This document shows, piece by piece, positions 21,911 to 30,613 of a stretch of DNA of 34,408 bases; the first letter of the stretch is position 1, and each line of letters begins with the position of its first letter. Made by a program: the position numbers and the translations under genes. Source of the DNA: Firmicutes bacterium UBA3572. Lineage in GTDB: Bacteria; Bacillota; Desulfotomaculia; Desulfotomaculales; Desulforudaceae. Below the pieces are notes generated by a model. The model saw nothing but the letters and a program-made list of their open reading frames with translations, was not told the DNA's origin and made no database searches. The stretch lies in contig DFNH01000016.1 in NCBI GenBank assembly GCA_002375985.1, forward strand, positions 1 through 34,408, read 5' to 3'.

Positions 21911-21932
21911 GGCGCATCTCCTTCCGGATCTT

Positions 21933-22805
21933 TTACTCGGCGGCTTTGCTAAACTGTTGTTCTTGCGCCGCCGCCAATGCCGCGCGGGCATCCGGATTCA
22001 GGTAGGCGTTCAGACGTTCCCGGATGATAATCGGGTTATTGCCGGACTGCAGGGCCACGATACCCTCCCGGATTAGCCTGCGGAGCATGATTTCGCGGGC
22101 GGTCAGAGCTTTCAGTTTGGAAGCGATGGGGAAACAGACACAGTAGGCAAACACCACGCCGTAGAGGGTGGCCACGAAAGCGCTGGCGATGGCCGGCCCA
22201 AGGGTGTCCGGATCCTGAATGCTACCGAGGGCGACGATCAGACCCATGATCGCGCCGGCAATGCCCATGGTGGGCGCGAAAGAACCGGCCGATTCGAAGA
22301 ACTCGTGGGCCACCCGGTGTCTTTGTTCCAGAGCGTACATTTCGGTTTCCAGTACGCCTTTAACCACCTCCGGCTCGGCGCCGTCAATCACCAGTTGCAG
22401 TCCTTTCCGGAGAAAGGGATCGTCCACGTTTTCCAAATAGTTCTCCAGGTAGAGCAGCCCCTCCCGCCTGGCCTTTTCGGCCAGGGATACGATTTCCTCG
22501 ATCATCTCGGTGGGATTTTTCATCCTGCTGCCGACCAGCAAACGCAGACTCTTGAATACATTGGGAATGTCCGACTTGTTCAGCGTGGCGAGGGCGGCGC
22601 TCAGGGTACAGCCGAAAACTACGGCCATGGCCGCCGGCACCACCAGCGACGCCAGATGCCCGTGTTTGAGTATAAAACCGATAATCACAAAGGATATGGC
22701 CGCAATGATGCCCAGGATGGTGGTCGGATCGATGAGAATCGCCCCCGTTTTGCAGTGTTTCCTCTGCGGGTGTTCAATCCGTATCTTCGGTTGGTGATTA
22801 CCCAA
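21933..22805 (-). CDS. motA: Flagellar stator protein MotA
   Basis: The MotA/TolQ/ExbB-type stator subunit, four membrane segments, 290 aa as listed. The hallmarks are DPTTILGIIAAISFVIIGFILKHG for the first helix, a cytoplasmic loop with RRGLLYLE-like charged residues (ARREGLLYLENYL), and the PTMGIAGAIMGLIVAL and ASAFVATLYGVVFAY helices with the conserved prolines. The family normally starts just before IDPTT, but no ATG, GTG or TTG is in frame there. The nearest is TTG 22805 behind AGAAGG, which adds about 24 non-conserved residues. An ATT start is the alternative. Downstream of ubiB by 26 bp, upstream of motB. Confidence 0.9.
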   Translation of the reverse strand: MGNHQPKIRIEHPQRKHCKTGAILIDPTTILGIIAAISFVIIGFILKHGHLASLVVPAAMAVVFGCTLSAALATLNKSDIPNVFKSLRLLVGSRMKNPTEMIEEIVSLAEKARREGLLYLENYLENVDDPFLRKGLQLVIDGAEPEVVKGVLETEMYALEQRHRVAHEFFESAGSFAPTMGIAGAIMGLIVALGSIQDPDTLGPAIASAFVATLYGVVFAYCVCFPIASKLKALTAREIMLRRLIREGIVALQSGNNPIIIRERLNAYLNPDARAALAAAQEQQFSKAAE

Positions 22806-22831
22806 TTCCTTCTACAAGGAACAACAAATGC

Positions 22832-24505
22832 CTACAGGAGGCCGGAGCGCAGGATCTTCAGGACAAGCCATGCGCCGAGCACCGCACCGGCCACAAAAGT
22901 GGCGTCGGCGGCGGCTACGGCGCCGAACAGGACGAGTTCCTGCCGGGCAAAGAGTCCCGCGCTGAAAAACAGGGTAATCACCAGCAGGGTCAGGATCACC
23001 CGGTTGGTGAGGACCGTGATGTTGCGGGACAGCCGGTCCAAGCCCGGGTTTTCTTGCCGGATACGTAACCTACCCCGGCTGAGTTGTTCCAAGACCTCGT
23101 GCACCTGAAAAGGAAGCCGCGCGGCGACGTGGCCGTATTCCGGCAGTTGTTCCTGCCACACGCGCCGCAGATGCGCCACGCTGAACCGCTCGGCGAGCAG
23201 GCGCCGGCCCAGAGGCTTGGCTACCTCAACGATACTGATTTTCGGGTCAAGCATGCGCACGACCCCGTCGGCGGTCACCAGTGCTTTGATGAGCATGGTC
23301 AACTCGGTGGGCAGCCGTACCCGGTGCCGGTAGGCGAGTGCGAGGAAGTCTTGCATCGACTCGGCGACCTCGATTTGGTTCAGCGGGACATCATAGTATT
23401 TTTGGTGCAGGCGTTCGATGTCCCGGCGCAACTCGTCCAAGTTCACCGTTTCGGGTACCGCTCCGGTGCGCAGCACGGCCCTAATAACCATATCGGCATT
23501 TTTGCGGATCAACCCAAGCATTATTTGTCCTAAATATTCCCTGTGGTCGGACCGCAACCGGCCGATGATGCCGAAATCCAGGAAGACCAGACGTCCGTCC
23601 GGAAGAACAGACATATTGCCCGGGTGGGGGTCGGCATGGAAGATGCCGTCAATCAGCATCTGTTTGAGCAGCACGTCCGCCAGGGTGCGGGCGAGGCGGG
23701 CGCGGTTGATTCCGGCCGCCTCCAGCGCCTCCAGGTCGGAGAGCTTGGTGCCTTCGACGTACTCGAGGGTCAGCACCCGCTGGCTTGTATGGCTCCACTG
23801 GACGCGGGGGATGAACACCCGGGGATCGTTTTCCAGGTTGCGCCGGATGGTATCGGCGTGACGGGCCTCGGTGCGGAAGTCGGTCTCCTCCGCGATGGTG
23901 TTGCGGAACTCGGCGGCCATGTCGGTGAAGCTGTAGATCCGGCCCCAGGCGGTGTGGCGGTCGGCCAGGCGGGCAAAGTCCTGCAGGATCTGGATGTCCA
24001 GATCAATCAGTTCCCGGACACCGGGACGCTGCACCTTTACCACCACGGTGGTGCCGTCGGGCAAGGTGGCCCGGTGCACCTGGGCGATCGACGCTGCTGC
24101 CAGGGGATGGTGGTCAAAGGTAGCAAACAGGTTGTCCAGCGGTTGCCCCAGTTCGTCCTCGATCACCCGCCTGATTTCCGCCGGCGCGACCGGCGGGGCG
24201 TCGTCCTGTAGCCGTTCCAGTTCGGCAATATATTCCGGCGCCAAAAGGTCGCCCCGGGTGGAGATGATCTGGCCCAGCTTGATGAAGGCCGGTCCCAATT
24301 CCGCTAACACCAGGCGCAGTCTTTCGGGAGTGGAGCGTTTGAGGACCTCGCGGGGCCGGCGGCCGATGGCACGCCGGGGCAGGGCGATCAGTTCGGCCAG
24401 ACCGACCTGGTTCAAAACGTAGTCAAAACCGTGCTTGGTCAAAATCCGTGCGATCTCGCGGTAACGTTTTACCAGCCGGTACCGGCGGCGCAACCCAAAC
24501 AACAA
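22832..24505 (-). CDS. UbiB/AarF (ABC1) kinase-like protein
   Basis: A 557-aa atypical protein-kinase-like ATPase. Family signatures are the KxGQ motif K76-Q79 (FIKLGQIISTRGDLL), the Ala-rich loop AAASIAQVH at 136-144 in place of a glycine-rich loop, the VVVKVQRPG lysine near 157, HADPHPGN in the catalytic loop and DFG in LVFLDFGIIGRL. The C-terminus has two membrane helices. UbiB supports ubiquinone or other isoprenoid-lipid metabolism in proteobacteria. In an anaerobe with menaquinone or no quinone its substrate is unclear. The start is TTG 24505 behind GGGAGGG. It leads directly into motA. Confidence 0.9.
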   Translation of the reverse strand: MLFGLRRRYRLVKRYREIARILTKHGFDYVLNQVGLAELIALPRRAIGRRPREVLKRSTPERLRLVLAELGPAFIKLGQIISTRGDLLAPEYIAELERLQDDAPPVAPAEIRRVIEDELGQPLDNLFATFDHHPLAAASIAQVHRATLPDGTTVVVKVQRPGVRELIDLDIQILQDFARLADRHTAWGRIYSFTDMAAEFRNTIAEETDFRTEARHADTIRRNLENDPRVFIPRVQWSHTSQRVLTLEYVEGTKLSDLEALEAAGINRARLARTLADVLLKQMLIDGIFHADPHPGNMSVLPDGRLVFLDFGIIGRLRSDHREYLGQIMLGLIRKNADMVIRAVLRTGAVPETVNLDELRRDIERLHQKYYDVPLNQIEVAESMQDFLALAYRHRVRLPTELTMLIKALVTADGVVRMLDPKISIVEVAKPLGRRLLAERFSVAHLRRVWQEQLPEYGHVAARLPFQVHEVLEQLSRGRLRIRQENPGLDRLSRNITVLTNRVILTLLVITLFFSAGLFARQELVLFGAVAAADATFVAGAVLGAWLVLKILRSGLL

Positions 24506-24549
24506 GATCCCTCCCCCTCCCGTAGCATACCTTTTCTAGATTATTTTAA

Positions 24550-24555
24550 ATTATA
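24550..24555 (-). promoter_or_regulatory. -10 element of the ubiB-motAB unit
   Basis: TATAAT on the minus strand (24555-24550), about 45 bp before the ubiB TTG. No good -35 is seen at 16-18 bp, so an activator or a different sigma factor is possible. Confidence 0.4.
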
Positions 24556-24585
24556 GTCTACCTGAGTGACGATGCGGGTGAAAGC

Positions 24586-24612
24586 TCAAGTTTTCATGGT
24601 TCTGACCGATAA
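24586..24612 (+). promoter_or_regulatory. Sigma-28 (FliA/SigD) promoter of cheW-cheA-cheB
   Basis: TCAAGTTT (24586-24593), 11 bases, ACCGATAA (24605-24612). This matches the flagellar/chemotaxis consensus TAAAGTTT-N11-GCCGATAA at 14 of 16 positions with exact spacing, 36 bp before the cheW start. Confidence 0.85.
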
Positions 24613-24647
24613 AATAATAATCCCCCATGCGCGTGGAGGTGACGGCA

Positions 24648-25151
24648 TTGACTGACGCACAAACCGATTCAAAAAAGGAAGAACAGTTGGTGGTCTTTCA
24701 ACTGGACGGGCAAACCTACGGGGTCGACATCGCCCGGGTGTATGAAATCATCCGGGTGGAGTCGATCACTATGGTGCCTAAGGCGCCGAAGTTCGTGGAG
24801 GGCGTGATTAAGTTGCGCGGGAGCATTATCCCGATTATCGATCTGCGCAAGCGTTTCGGGATGAAGCCCGCCGAGTCCACCGCCAACAGTCGGATTATGG
24901 TTGTCGAGATGGGCGGCACAACCGTCGGGATGATCGTGGACGCGGTTACGGAAGTGCTCCGGGTGTCCCAGTCCGATATCGAGCCGCCCCCGCCGGTGGT
25001 TTCGGGAGTGGATTCGTCTTACCTGCGCGGGATCGCCCTCTGGCAAGGTCGCCTGATCATTTTGCTGGATCTGGAGCGGATCTTGGGCCAGAAGGAGCGG
25101 CAGCAATTGCAACGCGCGGAAGAAGAGCTTGCGGCGGTTAAACCGGCCTGA
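24648..25151 (+). CDS. cheW: Chemotaxis coupling protein CheW
   Basis: A 167-aa cytoplasmic adaptor linking chemoreceptors to CheA. It is a single CheW domain: QLVVFQLDGQTYGVDIARVYEIIR, then KAPKFVEGVIKLRGSIIPIIDLRKRFG (the receptor/CheA interface), then IMVVEMGGTTVGMIVDAVTEVLR and SSYLRGIALWQGRLIILLDLERIL. The start is TTG 24648, seven bases after GGAGGT. An upstream ATG at 24627 would place that Shine-Dalgarno inside the gene. It is the first gene of a che operon behind a sigma-28 promoter. Confidence 0.95.
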   Translation: MTDAQTDSKKEEQLVVFQLDGQTYGVDIARVYEIIRVESITMVPKAPKFVEGVIKLRGSIIPIIDLRKRFGMKPAESTANSRIMVVEMGGTTVGMIVDAVTEVLRVSQSDIEPPPPVVSGVDSSYLRGIALWQGRLIILLDLERILGQKERQQLQRAEEELAAVKPA

Positions 25152-25162
25152 GGAGGATTGTG

Positions 25163-27286
25163 ATGTTTTCGTCCGAGGAGATCCGGGTTTTTCTGGACGA
25201 GTTGGAAGAAAAGATTGACATCCTAAACGATGGCTTTTTGACCCTGGAGCGGGAAGGGGAAAATCCCGAGACCATCCAGGAGATCTTTCGTGCGGCGCAT
25301 ACCATCAAGGGCTCCTCCGGGGTGATGGGTTACGACAGTATGGCTGCACTGACCCACGAGATGGAGAACTTGTTTTCGCTGCTGCGGGATGGGCGGCTGA
25401 AGGTGACGCCGTCCATGGTGGACGTCCTTTTCGAGGGTCTGGATACCTTAAAGGCTCTACGAGATGAAGTGACTGGTGGCGCAAGCGGCGCTACCGATAT
25501 CCAGCCGATCATCCAAAAACTGCAGGAACTTCAAGAGCAGGCGTCGGCCGAGAGCACGGAAGGTGATGCCGTGCCGGAAGCGGCGGAAACCACGCCGGAC
25601 GCCGGCCCCGGCGCGGGGGCGGCAGCCTCTCTGACCGAGACCGAGCGAGAAGTGCTGCAGGAAGCTTTGGATCAGGGTTTCTCCGCTTACCGTATCCGGG
25701 TGGACATCGATCCCGGGTGTCAGATGAAATCGGTGCGGGCCTTTTTGGTTTTTCAAGCGTTGGAGCAGGCGGGGACACAAATCATTCGTTCGGTGCCGCC
25801 CCCCGAGGACATCGAGCAGGGCAAATACGATACCGGCTTTGAGCTGCTCGCCATTTCCCAGGATGATAGTGACCGGCTGCACGGGCTTCTGAGTACCATC
25901 GCCGAGGTAGCCGCGGTGACGGTTGAACCTATCACCCGGTTGGACGGGACGGCGAAAGAAGGTTTTCCGGACCCGGACCAGGATGAGTCTGGCGCGGAAT
26001 TGCGAACCACGGCTTCCAGGCCGGCACCCGCCGGCCAGAACGGCGCGGCCGTGCAGAACCAGAAGAAAACGATCCGGACGGTACGGATCGATGTGCAGAA
26101 GCTGGACAGCCTGATGAATCTGGTTGGCGAACTGGTGATCGAACGGACCCGGTTGGAAAGATTTGCGGACATTTTGGAGTCTAAGTACCGCTCCGAGGAA
26201 CTAATCGACGCCTTAAACGAGATTTCCGGGCACTTGGGGCAGATCACCGGTGAACTGCAGGAAGAAATAATGAAGGCCCGGATGCTGCCGATTGCGCAGG
26301 TGTTCAACCGGTTTCCCCGAATGGTTCGGGACCTGGCCCACAAGCTAGGCAAGGAGATTAATCTCGTGATCGAAGGACGGGATACCGAACTGGACCGCAA
26401 CGTAATCGAAATCATCAGCGACCCACTGGTGCACCTGATCCGCAACGCCATCGATCACGGCCTGGAAACCCCGGCCGAGCGGATGCGGGCCGGCAAGCCG
26501 CGCGCCGGGACGCTGACCTTGCGCGCTTTCCACCAGGAAAGCCATATTGTGATTATCGTCGAGGATGACGGGCGGGGCCTGGACCCGGACAAACTGCGGG
26601 CTAAAGCGGTGGAGAAGCGGCTGCTGGACGCGGAAGCTGCGGCCCGCTTAACCGACCAGGAAGCCATGTACCTGGTTTTCCACGCCGGTTTTTCCACCGC
26701 CGAGAACGTTAGCGATATCTCGGGCCGGGGCGTGGGTATGGACGTAGTAAAGGCACAGATCGAGCGGGTCAACGGCACGGTGGAGATGCGCAGCACCCCC
26801 GGACAGGGAACCGCAGTTACCATCAAGCTGCCGCTCACCCTGGCCATCATCCGGGCGCTAATGGTCTCCTTGGGCGATTACCTGTACGCTTTTCCGTTGA
26901 ACAACGTCGTGGAAACCATCCAGACCGGGGTGGAGGAAATCCGGCTGATTGGGGACAGTGAAGTGGTGGTGGTCCGGGGCGAGGTGCTACCCTTGATCCG
27001 GCTGGGCCGGCTTTTCCGTCAGCAGGAGGCCGGCGGAAATGGAAAACTGTATGTGGTAATCATCGGTATGGGGCAGGACCGGGTCGGCGTGGTGGTCGAC
27101 CGGTTCATTGGCGAGCAGGAAATCGTCATCAAAACCCTGAGCGACTTCCTGGGACACGTCCCCGGGATAGCTGGCGCGACCATCCTCGGAGACGGCAGGG
27201 TGGCCCTGATCGTGGATGTGCGCGCGCTCCTCTCCGAGATCGCGGAGCAGCGCGGGCGGCGGAGTGTGGTTCATGCCGCCGGTTAA
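25163..27286 (+). CDS. cheA: Chemotaxis histidine kinase CheA
   Basis: A 707-aa cytoplasmic kinase. Domains in order: HPt (residues 1-105) with the phospho-histidine in RAAHTIKGSSG (H46); a P2 domain near 160-260 (YRIRVDIDPGCQMKSVRAFLVFQAL) that docks response regulators; the dimerisation helices near 300-360 (QKLDSLMNLVGELVIERTRL); the ATPase with NAIDHG, EDDGRGLD and GRGVGMDVV; and a C-terminal CheW-like domain (ALMVSLGDYLYAFPLNNVVETI). ATG 25163 is preferred over GTG 25160 because of spacing from AGGAGG. CheW ends 11 bp upstream and cheB overlaps its 3' end by 14 bp. Confidence 0.97.
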   Translation: MFSSEEIRVFLDELEEKIDILNDGFLTLEREGENPETIQEIFRAAHTIKGSSGVMGYDSMAALTHEMENLFSLLRDGRLKVTPSMVDVLFEGLDTLKALRDEVTGGASGATDIQPIIQKLQELQEQASAESTEGDAVPEAAETTPDAGPGAGAAASLTETEREVLQEALDQGFSAYRIRVDIDPGCQMKSVRAFLVFQALEQAGTQIIRSVPPPEDIEQGKYDTGFELLAISQDDSDRLHGLLSTIAEVAAVTVEPITRLDGTAKEGFPDPDQDESGAELRTTASRPAPAGQNGAAVQNQKKTIRTVRIDVQKLDSLMNLVGELVIERTRLERFADILESKYRSEELIDALNEISGHLGQITGELQEEIMKARMLPIAQVFNRFPRMVRDLAHKLGKEINLVIEGRDTELDRNVIEIISDPLVHLIRNAIDHGLETPAERMRAGKPRAGTLTLRAFHQESHIVIIVEDDGRGLDPDKLRAKAVEKRLLDAEAAARLTDQEAMYLVFHAGFSTAENVSDISGRGVGMDVVKAQIERVNGTVEMRSTPGQGTAVTIKLPLTLAIIRALMVSLGDYLYAFPLNNVVETIQTGVEEIRLIGDSEVVVVRGEVLPLIRLGRLFRQQEAGGNGKLYVVIIGMGQDRVGVVVDRFIGEQEIVIKTLSDFLGHVPGIAGATILGDGRVALIVDVRALLSEIAEQRGRRSVVHAAG

Positions 27287-28313
27287 GGTGTTCCTGGTCG
27301 ATGATTCGGCGGTGCTCCGGGCGGTCGTCGCCCGGGAACTAAGCGGACGTTACGGTTTCGAAGTGGTGGGCACCGGGCGCGACGGACGGGAAGCGCTGGC
27401 CAAGATCCCGGCGGCCCGTCCCGACGTGGTCGTGATGGGCGTGGAAATGCCGGGACTGGACGGCCTGCAGACTCTGCGTGAACTCATGGTCACCAATCCG
27501 GTACCGGTGGTTATGCTCAGCGCCCACACCCGGACCGGGAGCAAGGCGGCCGTTGAAGCCCTGGCTTTGGGCGCGGTCGATTTCGTGCCCAAGCCCGCCA
27601 GAGCCTCCGAAATGCCTGCCACTGTGGCCGATTTGGCGGCCAAGATCACCGCCGCCGCCGGGAGTTCCCCGTGCCGCGTTTTGCCCCCGGCCTCCCGGGT
27701 TTGTCCGGAGCGCCGGCTGAAAAGATCGCGCCGCACGCGGGCCGAGTTGGTGGTGATTGGCTGCTCCACCGGCGGGCCCGGTGCTCTGCGGGTGGTGTTG
27801 CCCGCCTTGCCGGCGGACCTCGGCGCCGCGGTGGTGGTGGTCCAGCACATGCCGCCCGGTTTTACCGCTTCACTGGCCGAACACCTGAATACGTTCTGCC
27901 CGTTGGACGTGCGTCACGCAGCGCACAACGACCGGATCGTTCCGGGACGAGTGCTGATTGCCCCTGCAGGCAAGGTCTTCGGTTTCAGGGGCGGACCGGA
28001 TGGCGTGCGCGCGGTGGTGACCGAAGACACCACGCCGCTGGCACCGGGCGGTTTTCGCCCTTCGGTGGACGCGGTTATGACCCAGGCCGCCGCGATCTAC
28101 GGCGCGCGGGTGATGGGGGTGCTTTTAACCGGCATAGGGAGAGACGGGGCGGAAGGGATGAAGGCCATTATGCAGGCGAACGGTTACACCATCGCCCAGG
28201 ATGCGGAAAGCTCGGTGGTCTACGGGATGCCGCGGGCTGCCGTGGAGAGCGGTGCTGTTTGCCGCGTCCTGCCGTTGACCGAAATCGCCGCCGAGATTGT
28301 GCAGCAGGTGTAA
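27273..28313 (+). CDS. cheB: Chemotaxis methylesterase CheB with Gly in place of the phospho-Asp
   Basis: A 346-aa enzyme that removes methyl groups from, and deamidates, receptor glutamates. The receiver domain (1-120) keeps D10/D11 (VDDSA), the S83/H85 region and K107 (VPKPA). The phospho-acceptor position reads VVMGVEMPG, giving Gly56 (GGC at 27438-27440) where the family has Asp. The methylesterase domain is intact: S165 in GCSTGG, H192 in VVVQHMPPGF and the Asp in TGIGRDGAEGM. Without Asp56, CheA-dependent phosphorylation should not occur, so activity would be constant or controlled otherwise. A sequencing error (GAC to GGC) is the alternative. ATG 27273 overlaps cheA. Confidence 0.95.
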   Translation: MPPVKVFLVDDSAVLRAVVARELSGRYGFEVVGTGRDGREALAKIPAARPDVVVMGVEMPGLDGLQTLRELMVTNPVPVVMLSAHTRTGSKAAVEALALGAVDFVPKPARASEMPATVADLAAKITAAAGSSPCRVLPPASRVCPERRLKRSRRTRAELVVIGCSTGGPGALRVVLPALPADLGAAVVVVQHMPPGFTASLAEHLNTFCPLDVRHAAHNDRIVPGRVLIAPAGKVFGFRGGPDGVRAVVTEDTTPLAPGGFRPSVDAVMTQAAAIYGARVMGVLLTGIGRDGAEGMKAIMQANGYTIAQDAESSVVYGMPRAAVESGAVCRVLPLTEIAAEIVQQV

Positions 28314-28338
28314 AGTCGCGCGAGATTTAAGGCGATAA
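28311..28338 (+). promoter_or_regulatory. Candidate sigma-28 promoter of flgM
   Basis: TAAAGTCG (28311-28318), 12 bases, GGCGATAA (28331-28338), 40 bp before the flgM start and overlapping the cheB stop. The spacer is one longer than consensus. It fits the common design in which sigma-28 transcribes its own anti-sigma factor. Confidence 0.55.
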
Positions 28339-28377
28339 CAGTTAGGGATGGTTTTCGGCCCAAAGGAGTTGGTAGCC

Positions 28378-28686
28378 GTGAAGGTAGACAAGACCGGGGG
28401 AGTGGACCTCTCCAGGCTTTACGGCCGCCTGGTCGCGGACCGGAAGGCCGGGGAGCGTCCCCGGACGGGCGAGCTGCGGGCGGCGGACAGCGTCGAACTG
28501 TCCACCCAGGCCCGGGAACTGCAGCTTTACTACAAGAAACTGGCTGAACTGCCCGCTTTCCGCGAGGATGTTGTGGAACGCCTGAAGGCGGAAATCCGGG
28601 ACGGCGTCTACCAGCCGGATCCCCGTAGAATCGCCGCCGGAATGCTGCTGGAGCGGAAAGTGGGGATGATGCCGGACGAAAGGTGA
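28378..28686 (+). CDS. flgM: Anti-sigma-28 factor FlgM
   Basis: A 102-aa protein that binds and blocks sigma-28 until it is exported through the finished hook-basal body. The C-terminal pattern matches FlgM: DSVELSTQARELQLYYKKLAELPAFREDVVERLKAEIRDGVYQPD (in part), then IAAGMLLE. The charged, disordered N-terminus is also typical. GTG 28378 lies nine bases after AAAGGAG. An upstream ATG at 28348 lacks a ribosome site. It is followed by flgN, 4 bp away. Confidence 0.9.
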   Translation: MKVDKTGGVDLSRLYGRLVADRKAGERPRTGELRAADSVELSTQARELQLYYKKLAELPAFREDVVERLKAEIRDGVYQPDPRRIAAGMLLERKVGMMPDER

Positions 28687-28690
28687 GACG

Positions 28691-29179
28691 GTGGAACAAC
28701 TGTTTGAGCGGTTGAATGCCTGCTTGGAAAAAGAATTGGCTTTGGTCGGTGAAATACACGCGGTGGTGATGGCCCAGCAAGCAGCCCTGCTTGAATCGGA
28801 TTTGGCAGGGCTTGAGAAGTCTTTGGCCCAGTTAATTGACCTGGAGAGGGATTTGCGCCGGATCGAGGAGGAGCGTCGGCTCTTGAGCGGGAAACTGGCG
28901 GAAGCGCAAGGACTGGCACCGGACGCGCCGTTGGGCCAAATCGCGGCCGTCTGTCCTGATCCCCGGCGGTCACAGTTAGAGACCACCGGCCGGGAACTGC
29001 GCCGGGCTTTGGAAGCCGCTAAGGCGGCCGGTAAGGCCAACCGGCTGTTAATTGTCAACGCCCAGCGCTTTAATCAGTGCTTATTACGGGTACTTTCCGG
29101 TGCAGGGCAGACCTACTCGGAAAATGGCCGGGTGGCTTTGACCGGGAACGATCCCAAGCTGGTAAACAAAGAAGTCTAG
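28691..29179 (+). CDS. flgN: Flagellar export chaperone FlgN
   Basis: A 162-aa helical chaperone for the hook-filament junction proteins FlgK and FlgL. It is almost wholly coiled-coil (LFERLNACLEKELALVGEIHAVVMAQQAALLE, split here, then LEKSLAQLIDLERDLRRIEEER). A C-terminal amphipathic segment follows (NRLLIVNAQRFNQCLLRVL), which in FlgN binds its clients, and then a YSENG-type end. GTG 28691 follows AAAGGTGA. It sits directly before flgK as expected. Confidence 0.88.
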   Translation: MEQLFERLNACLEKELALVGEIHAVVMAQQAALLESDLAGLEKSLAQLIDLERDLRRIEEERRLLSGKLAEAQGLAPDAPLGQIAAVCPDPRRSQLETTGRELRRALEAAKAAGKANRLLIVNAQRFNQCLLRVLSGAGQTYSENGRVALTGNDPKLVNKEV

Positions 29180-29197
29180 CACCTGGGGGTGCTCTTG

Positions 29198-30586
29198 ATG
29201 ACCTCGACCTTTTTCGGCCTCGAGCTGGCCCGCCGGGGGCTTTTGGCCCACCGCCGGGCCCTGGAGACGGCCGGACACAACATCGCCAACGTCACTACTC
29301 CCGGCTACAGCCGTCAGGAAGCGGTTTTGAGCGCTGCCAACCCGCTGTCCCATCCTGCGGTCCATGGTGTCAAGCCTGGCCAGATGGGTACGGGGGTGAG
29401 CGTTGAGGAGATCCGCCGCGTCAAGGATAACTTCCTGGACCGTTTGATCCAGAACACCACCAGTTCCGTCGGTTACTGGGAAGACCTGCAGCGGGGACTG
29501 GCGCGGGTGGAGGCCGTTTTCCCCGAACCGTCCGATTTCGGGCTTCAGAGCTTGATCACGAACTTTTTCGGTGCCTGGCACGACCTCAGCCAAAACCCGG
29601 GAGACCCCGGCATGGAAGCCGTGGTGAAGGGTGCGGGACATGCCCTGGCGACCGGGATCCGGTTTGCCTATAACGAAATGCAGCAACTCCGCGAAGACAT
29701 GATCGGGCAGTTGGAAGGATATGCCCGGGAGGTCAACAGCCTGGCGGAGCGGATTCGCGACCTGAACGAGGCGATCGCGCAGGTGCGGGCCGCCGGCGGG
29801 CAGCCGAACGATCTGCTTGATGCCCGGGACGTTCTGCTTGAAGAGCTGGCCGGGTATGCGGCCATCACCGTGGTTGAGGACCCGGTCACCGGAACGGTTG
29901 ATGTGGCCTTCGGCCTGGCGGTCGACCCGGACCAGCGCTTGGTGTCCGGGGCTGAAGCGGTCCGCCGTGTTGAATTGGCGTGGGATGCCGATGACAATCC
30001 TACCGGATTAAACTGGGAGGGGACTGCTGACCCGGTGGTGGTGGACAGGGGCGGGGTGAGCGGTACGCTGGCGGTGATCGCCTCCATCGACGATTATACG
30101 GCCGACCTGAACACCTTGGCCGGGGAGCTGGTCAGGCTGGTTAACGACGAACTGGTGGGTGGGCTTGATGATGGGGCGCAGGCGGAGTTTTTCGCGCCGG
30201 TGAATGCGGATGAGGACGCTGCCGGGGTGATCCGCCTGGGTGAGCACGTGGACACCGTTTTGGACGCGGTGACGAGTGCGGAAGCGCTGTCGGTGGCCCA
30301 ACTGGTGGAACAAAAGGTGATGCCCGGCGATACCACTATTCTGTACTATTACGGCGGCATCCTGGCCAAAATCGGTTCCGACCTGAACAACGCCGCCCAG
30401 GGGCTGGCCAACCAGGAACTGGTCCTGACCCAGAGCAAAGCCCTGCGGGAGTCGGTGTCGGGTGTTTCCCTGGACGAAGAGATGACCCGGGTGTTTCAGT
30501 ACCAGTACGGCTACCAGGCCGCGGCCCGGCTGGCGACCGTGCTGGACGAACTGCTGGACACCTTGATTAACCGGATGGCCGTTTAA
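29198..30586 (+). CDS. flgK: Hook-filament junction protein FlgK (HAP1)
   Basis: A 462-aa exported protein forming the first junction ring between hook and filament. The N-terminal rod-protein motif is clear: FGLELARRGLLAHRRALETAGHNIANVTTPGYSRQ (in part). The C-terminus has the matching SVSGVSLDEEMTRVFQYQYGYQAAARLATV helix and ends in LDTLINRM. Both helices form the D0 core. I chose ATG 29198, placed correctly after CTGGGGGTG; TTG 29195 and GTG 29189 are also in frame. The middle domain is short, giving a smaller protein than E. coli FlgK. Confidence 0.95.
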   Translation: MTSTFFGLELARRGLLAHRRALETAGHNIANVTTPGYSRQEAVLSAANPLSHPAVHGVKPGQMGTGVSVEEIRRVKDNFLDRLIQNTTSSVGYWEDLQRGLARVEAVFPEPSDFGLQSLITNFFGAWHDLSQNPGDPGMEAVVKGAGHALATGIRFAYNEMQQLREDMIGQLEGYAREVNSLAERIRDLNEAIAQVRAAGGQPNDLLDARDVLLEELAGYAAITVVEDPVTGTVDVAFGLAVDPDQRLVSGAEAVRRVELAWDADDNPTGLNWEGTADPVVVDRGGVSGTLAVIASIDDYTADLNTLAGELVRLVNDELVGGLDDGAQAEFFAPVNADEDAAGVIRLGEHVDTVLDAVTSAEALSVAQLVEQKVMPGDTTILYYYGGILAKIGSDLNNAAQGLANQELVLTQSKALRESVSGVSLDEEMTRVFQYQYGYQAAARLATVLDELLDTLINRMAV

Positions 30587-30613
30587 TTTTGGCGGGGAAA
30601 GGAGAGGTGTCTT

